Source: Methylomonas sp. (GTDB lineage: Bacteria; Pseudomonadota; Gammaproteobacteria; Methylococcales; Methylomonadaceae). Taken from it: a stretch of 64,000 nucleotides of DNA. The notes beneath the pieces were generated by a model. The model was not told the DNA's origin, did no database searches, and worked only from the letters and a program-made list of their open reading frames with translations. The stretch covers positions 1 to 64,000 of the forward strand of contig NZ_JALOBS010000001.1 in assembly GCF_023228165.1 (NCBI RefSeq), written 5' to 3'. Below are positions 60,335-64,000 of the stretch, piece by piece. Position numbers and translations under genes: made by a program. Position 1 is the first letter of the stretch. The number at the start of each line of letters is the position of its first letter.

Positions 60335-61864
60335 ATGAAACGGCATGTTTTTAGCTTTAATAGCAAAACCCGGTTGGCAAGCGCATTGCTAATATTACCG
60401 CAGCTTGCCGCTGCCGAAGACTATTACCGCAAAACCAAAGGCTATCGTGTCGAGCCGGATTCCGATCCGCCGGCTTATGTGCGTAACCTCAGCAACACCC
60501 AGTTTGAACAATTCCGCGATGTGGAATGGCTGGATGTAGGTCTGGATTTTCGTACCCGTTATGAGTACCGGGAAAACGATCTGCGCCGGCGTAATGATCC
60601 AACCAGCGGGGCGACCTTGAATAGCTATCGTAATGATCCGGATAATCTCTGGTTGCTGCGCACCCGCGCTTACTTGGGTGTCAAAGATATTCTGGACCCG
60701 TTGCGGTTTGCGCTGGAATTCGAAGATGCTCGCAGTTATAGCGGGATTTACGAAAAAACCGATGCCGATATCAATGAGTTTGAACTGATCCAAGGCTATG
60801 CCGAATGGTATTTCAATCAGGCTTTGGGGCATAACCGGCCGCTCAGCATTCGGGCCGGCAGGATGGCTTTCGAACAATTGGACCGGCGTTTCATTGGCAA
60901 CAACCAATTTCGCAACACCACCAATAACTTCGAAGGCTTCAGGGTCCGTTTCGGCAAAAAGCAGAATAACTGGGATTTGGATACCTTTGCCCTGCAACCC
61001 GTTGAGCGGTTGAAATACGCTTTCGACCGTCCGGATGAAAACACCTGGTTTTACGGCGGCATTTTAAGTTTGAAACAATGGTCTGACTTCATCACCATCC
61101 AGCCCTACTTTCTGGGCCGCAAGGTCGCTGGCGACCCTTACAATCCGGTGGCGCTGAATCGGGTCAATGACCAGGCTATCTACGCGCCGGGTTTGCGGGT
61201 GTACGGCGTCTTCGGCAACAGCGATTTTGATTTCGACGCTAATATCAACAAGCAATTCGGCCGCAAAGGCGCCACGAAAATCGTTGCCGGCAAATCGGTG
61301 CAGGTCATGGAACAGCATGATGCCCTGGCCTACTCGCTGGAAACCGGCTACAGCTTCAATCAGGACTGGAAACCGCGCGCCAGTTTGTATTACGGCTATG
61401 GCAGCGGCGACAAAAACCCCGGCGACAACATCAATCAGCGTCTGGATACCTTTTATGGTTTCAATCAACCCTGGTCGCGTAACGATTATTTCTCCTGGGA
61501 CAACATTCATGCGCCTAAGGCACGCCTGGAGTTTACCCCGTACAAAGAGCTACGTATCGACATGGGTTACAACGCCTATTGGCTGCAAAGCGAAACCGGC
61601 GGCTGGAGTCGGGCCAACCTGCGTGACAGAACCGGTCAGAGCGGTAGTTTTCTGGGGCATGAATTCGATATCCGTTTGCGGCATCAGCTCAACCCTTATG
61701 TGGATTGGAGCCTGAGCTATGCCCGCTTTACGCCCGGTGCTTACACAAAGTCTTTCGACAAAGGTAACACCGCCAACGGTCCGTTTAGCAGCGAACCCGG
61801 TAACTTCTTTTACGTTGAAGTCTCGTTGAACGCCTTTGGTGGTGGCAAGCCGAAATATCAATAA
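60335..61864 (+). CDS. Alginate-export-type outer-membrane porin
   Basis: A 509-residue beta-barrel protein with signal peptide (residues 1-27, ending LPQLAAA) and the Alginate_exp domain: LDVGLDFRTRYEYRENDLRR, FALEFEDARSYSG, QGYAEWYFNQ, SIRAGRMAFEQLDRRFIGNN, and many aromatic strands to the end (FFYVEVSLNAFGGGKPKYQ). Despite the family name, many members are channels for other anions or small molecules. With YezD upstream and a sulfate-permease remnant downstream, a sulfur-compound channel is the more likely role here (inference). Confidence 0.82.
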   Translation: MKRHVFSFNSKTRLASALLILPQLAAAEDYYRKTKGYRVEPDSDPPAYVRNLSNTQFEQFRDVEWLDVGLDFRTRYEYRENDLRRRNDPTSGATLNSYRNDPDNLWLLRTRAYLGVKDILDPLRFALEFEDARSYSGIYEKTDADINEFELIQGYAEWYFNQALGHNRPLSIRAGRMAFEQLDRRFIGNNQFRNTTNNFEGFRVRFGKKQNNWDLDTFALQPVERLKYAFDRPDENTWFYGGILSLKQWSDFITIQPYFLGRKVAGDPYNPVALNRVNDQAIYAPGLRVYGVFGNSDFDFDANINKQFGRKGATKIVAGKSVQVMEQHDALAYSLETGYSFNQDWKPRASLYYGYGSGDKNPGDNINQRLDTFYGFNQPWSRNDYFSWDNIHAPKARLEFTPYKELRIDMGYNAYWLQSETGGWSRANLRDRTGQSGSFLGHEFDIRLRHQLNPYVDWSLSYARFTPGAYTKSFDKGNTANGPFSSEPGNFFYVEVSLNAFGGGKPKYQ

Positions 61865-61937
61865 ACCAAGATAACGCCACGCCTGGGCGCGCTGACCTGA
61901 CAAAGCAGTATCGCTAAATAATCACCAACAACCGCAG

Positions 61938-62319
61938 GCTGCTCTCAACGATCCGGCCTGGGTGCGTATTGGGCTGGTGACTATCAGTGTGTTGGTCATG
62001 ACCTTGTTTTTACTTTTACCGCTGACGCTGCTGCCGATCGAAGCCTTGCCAAGGGCGGATCGGCGTTTGCCGCCGGTTTGAGTTTCGCGGCAAAAGCCCG
62101 TTTGTCACGTTGCTTGATTTGCCGTTTTCGGTATCGCCGATAATTGCCGGTCTGATTTATGTGTTGATTTTCGGCGCACATGGCTGACTAGGGCCCTGGC
62201 TTGCCGAGCATGACATCAAAATCATCTTCGCGGTGCCGGGTATTATCCGGGCGACGTTGTTCGTCACCCTTCCCTTCGTGGCGCGGAAATTAATCGCGTT
62301 GATACAGGAAACAGGGTCA
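61938..62319 (+). pseudogene. cysW: Sulfate ABC transporter permease CysW, remnant
   Basis: The first part reads NDPAWVRIGLVTISVLVMTL then FLLLPL, the normal CysW start. It then skips about 60 codons and resumes in another frame as RGKSPFVTLLDLPFSVSPII, AGLIYVLIFGAHG, a TGA at 62185-62187, then LGPWLAEHDIKIIFAVPGII and FVTLPFVARKLIALIQETGS. The C-terminal half is missing. Deletion, frameshift and stop make it a dead gene. No cysT, cysA or binding protein remains nearby. The bases 62320-62665 show nothing I can identify. Confidence 0.85.
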
Positions 62320-62665
62320 TGCAGCGGTTCCGTCCAGGCGCGCCAAATCAGCTGTTTGGGTACATCGACGATGCGCTGAAAAGGTCAACCCTGGCAAGTC
62401 GAATAGTTTTATTTTGGGTCTCCTGTATAAGAATCTTCCTGTTTATTGCAAAGCGTTTTAAGGTGTTTGGAACAATAATCAAACGGTGGTCAACGAAATA
62501 GACCCGCCGCGAAATTATTGTTGGCTACTCGCAGTGATAAGGATAATTGCGAAGAATAATCGCCTATGGCTACGCAGAATCGACACGGCTGCGGGATCAT
62601 CGGCACAAAATCATTCCGCCAACGAGGCAACCAAGGGAGGCGCAGGGCTTTGTTGTAATGCAATT

Positions 62666-64000
62666 TTACGTCAGTGCCTGTTTAATGGATAAAGGCAGAG
62701 GGCCTTGCTCGAATACGGCCTCGAACTGATCGACCGGCACCGGTCGGCTCAGTAAGTAACCTTGATAATGGCGACAACCGTACTGCAACAGCAAAGCCAG
62801 TTGCTCCTTGGTTTCCAGACCTTCGGCGATCACTTCCAATCCAAGATTTTGCGCCATACCGATGATGGTTTGAATGATCACCGCTGCGCTGGGATCGCTG
62901 GTAATATCGCGCACAAAACTTTGGTCGATTTTAAGTTGATCCAGTGGCAAACGTTTTAGGTACGCTAATGACGAGTAGCCTGTGCCGAAATCGTCCATCG
63001 AGAAGCGTAGGCCCAAGTTCTTCAATATCTGAATTTTTTCAATGACGTCTTCCGCGCCAACCAGCATGACGCTTTCAGTGAGTTCCAATTTCAACAACGA
63101 GGCGATATCGTCATACCTGGCCATTAAGCGGCAAACCTTGGCGGTAAAGTCCTGTTGGTGGAATTGTACCGCACTGACATTCACGGCCAATTGCAATTGG
63201 CGCATATGCGGATGGGTTTGCCAGCTGCGCAGTTGCTCGCAGGCCATTTGCATCACCCAATCGCCGATTTCGATAATCGCTCCTGTTTCCTCAGCCAAAG
63301 GTATGAAGACGCCGGGCGATACTTGCCCACGCTTGGGATGCTGCCAGCGGAGTAAGACCTCGGCACCGGTAATGTGACCCAGGTCGTCGGCTTGCAATTG
63401 GTAATACAGCTGAAATTCCTTTAATGGCATGGCGCGCAGCAAATCGGCCTCCAACTCCAGCCGGGTCATGATGACGGACTGTAGCGCCGGATCGAAAAAA
63501 CGAATGGTATTTCGCCCGGCGATCTTGGCCTGATACACCGAGGTTTCGGCATGTCTTAACAAGGTTTCCAGGGTATCCAAGTGTGCCAGGAATAAGCTGA
63601 TCCCAATACTGAATGAGGCCGAACGCTCGCGTCCATTTAACCGATACGGCGGCGTCAGCGCTTGCTGTAGTTTTTGAGCGATCTGTTCGGCCTGAATGGC
63701 CGCCTCGTCCCGGATGGACGGCAACGGCCAAATCAACAGCATGAATTCGTCCCCGTCGTAACGTGCCACGGTATCGCCCTCGCGAATACAGGCTTCCAGT
63801 CTTCTTGCCGTATCGATCAGAAATCGGTCGCAGGCCTGGTAGCCGTAATAATCATTGAGTTGCTTAAAATGATCGACATTCAGCGTCATTAAGGCGCCGT
63901 ATTGGCCGGTGTGGGTGCCCATCGCCATGGCTTGTTGGATACGGTCCAGCAATAACCCACGATTGGGTAAACCCGTCAACCCGTCATGAAGCGCAAGATA
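62666..64000 (-). CDS. GGDEF-EAL protein, C-terminal part (cut by window edge)
   Basis: The frame is open to the right edge and continues beyond it; a TTG at 63979 is internal, since LALHDGLTGLPNRG precedes and overlaps it. The GGDEF domain carries DGDEF in VARYDGDEFMLLIW in place of GGDEF, so cyclase activity is doubtful. The EAL domain has EVL in AEVLLRWQHPKRG, DDFGTGYSSLAYLKRLPLDQ and LKIDQSFVRDI, so phosphodiesterase activity is plausible. The N-terminal sensory part is not in the window. The end is at 62666, after the cysW remnant. Confidence 0.9.
   Translation of the reverse strand, partial: YLALHDGLTGLPNRGLLLDRIQQAMAMGTHTGQYGALMTLNVDHFKQLNDYYGYQACDRFLIDTARRLEACIREGDTVARYDGDEFMLLIWPLPSIRDEAAIQAEQIAQKLQQALTPPYRLNGRERSASFSIGISLFLAHLDTLETLLRHAETSVYQAKIAGRNTIRFFDPALQSVIMTRLELEADLLRAMPLKEFQLYYQLQADDLGHITGAEVLLRWQHPKRGQVSPGVFIPLAEETGAIIEIGDWVMQMACEQLRSWQTHPHMRQLQLAVNVSAVQFHQQDFTAKVCRLMARYDDIASLLKLELTESVMLVGAEDVIEKIQILKNLGLRFSMDDFGTGYSSLAYLKRLPLDQLKIDQSFVRDITSDPSAAVIIQTIIGMAQNLGLEVIAEGLETKEQLALLLQYGCRHYQGYLLSRPVPVDQFEAVFEQGPLPLSIKQALT

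Overview
The window is chromosomal DNA from a gammaproteobacterium with about 50 percent GC. The gene families (NAD-type isocitrate dehydrogenase beside acnB, urtABCDE with ure, waaC-waaF, lpxD, a YezD/porin sulfate-type locus) and the dense palindromic repeats resemble type I methanotrophs such as Methylomonas. No methane or methanol oxidation gene is present, so that placement is inference. No rRNA gene, intact tRNA gene or CRISPR array was seen.

Layout. 1-4.6 kb is a scar: the start of a phage/island integrase (leftward, cut by the window edge), a tRNA-Ser-like tail that may be an attachment site, and a decayed type I restriction-modification locus (hsdM, hsdS, an accessory gene and hsdR, all broken). 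4.6-27.2 kb is a urea-utilisation region: a LuxR-type response regulator and a hybrid histidine kinase whose sensor is a whole NCS1-type permease, a divergent pair (unknown exported protein and FmdC-like porin) around a perfect palindrome, urtABCDE, a small HupE/UreJ-like protein, ureDABC, then ureE, ureF and ureG. It is riddled with REP palindromes, two RAYT transposases (one broken), longer dispersed repeats and a ccdAB toxin-antitoxin pair that sits between ureC and ureE. UreC itself carries an in-frame piece resembling one of the repeat families.

27.4-49.6 kb is mostly core metabolism and envelope: sdaA, a diguanylate cyclase, acnB and NAD-isocitrate dehydrogenase, an ABC-2 exporter, a Kv-type potassium channel, a YcbB-like L,D-transpeptidase convergent with a MepK-like endopeptidase, argD-argF, an SH3/anchor protein, ilvD, a membrane protein with an AlbA_2 (Schlafen-like) domain, a fused permease/spermidine synthase-like protein, lpxD and rpiA. 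49.8-54.1 kb is one 1434-residue gene encoding a STAND/NACHT-like P-loop NTPase with a long helical middle and a C-terminal PD-(D/E)XK-like nuclease motif. It is the best candidate here for an undescribed, probably anti-phage, single-gene system.

54.2-64 kb holds a cupin protein, ilvE-waaF-waaC, a membrane-anchored Hsp20 with an unknown neighbour, a YezD-like small protein and alginate-export-type porin followed by a cysW remnant, and the C-terminal part of a GGDEF-EAL protein cut by the right edge. Functionally, the porin, UrtABCDE and urease with UreDEFG form an uptake-to-ammonia route for urea, and the permease-fused kinase and its regulator are plausible but unproven sensors of urea or a related nitrogen compound.
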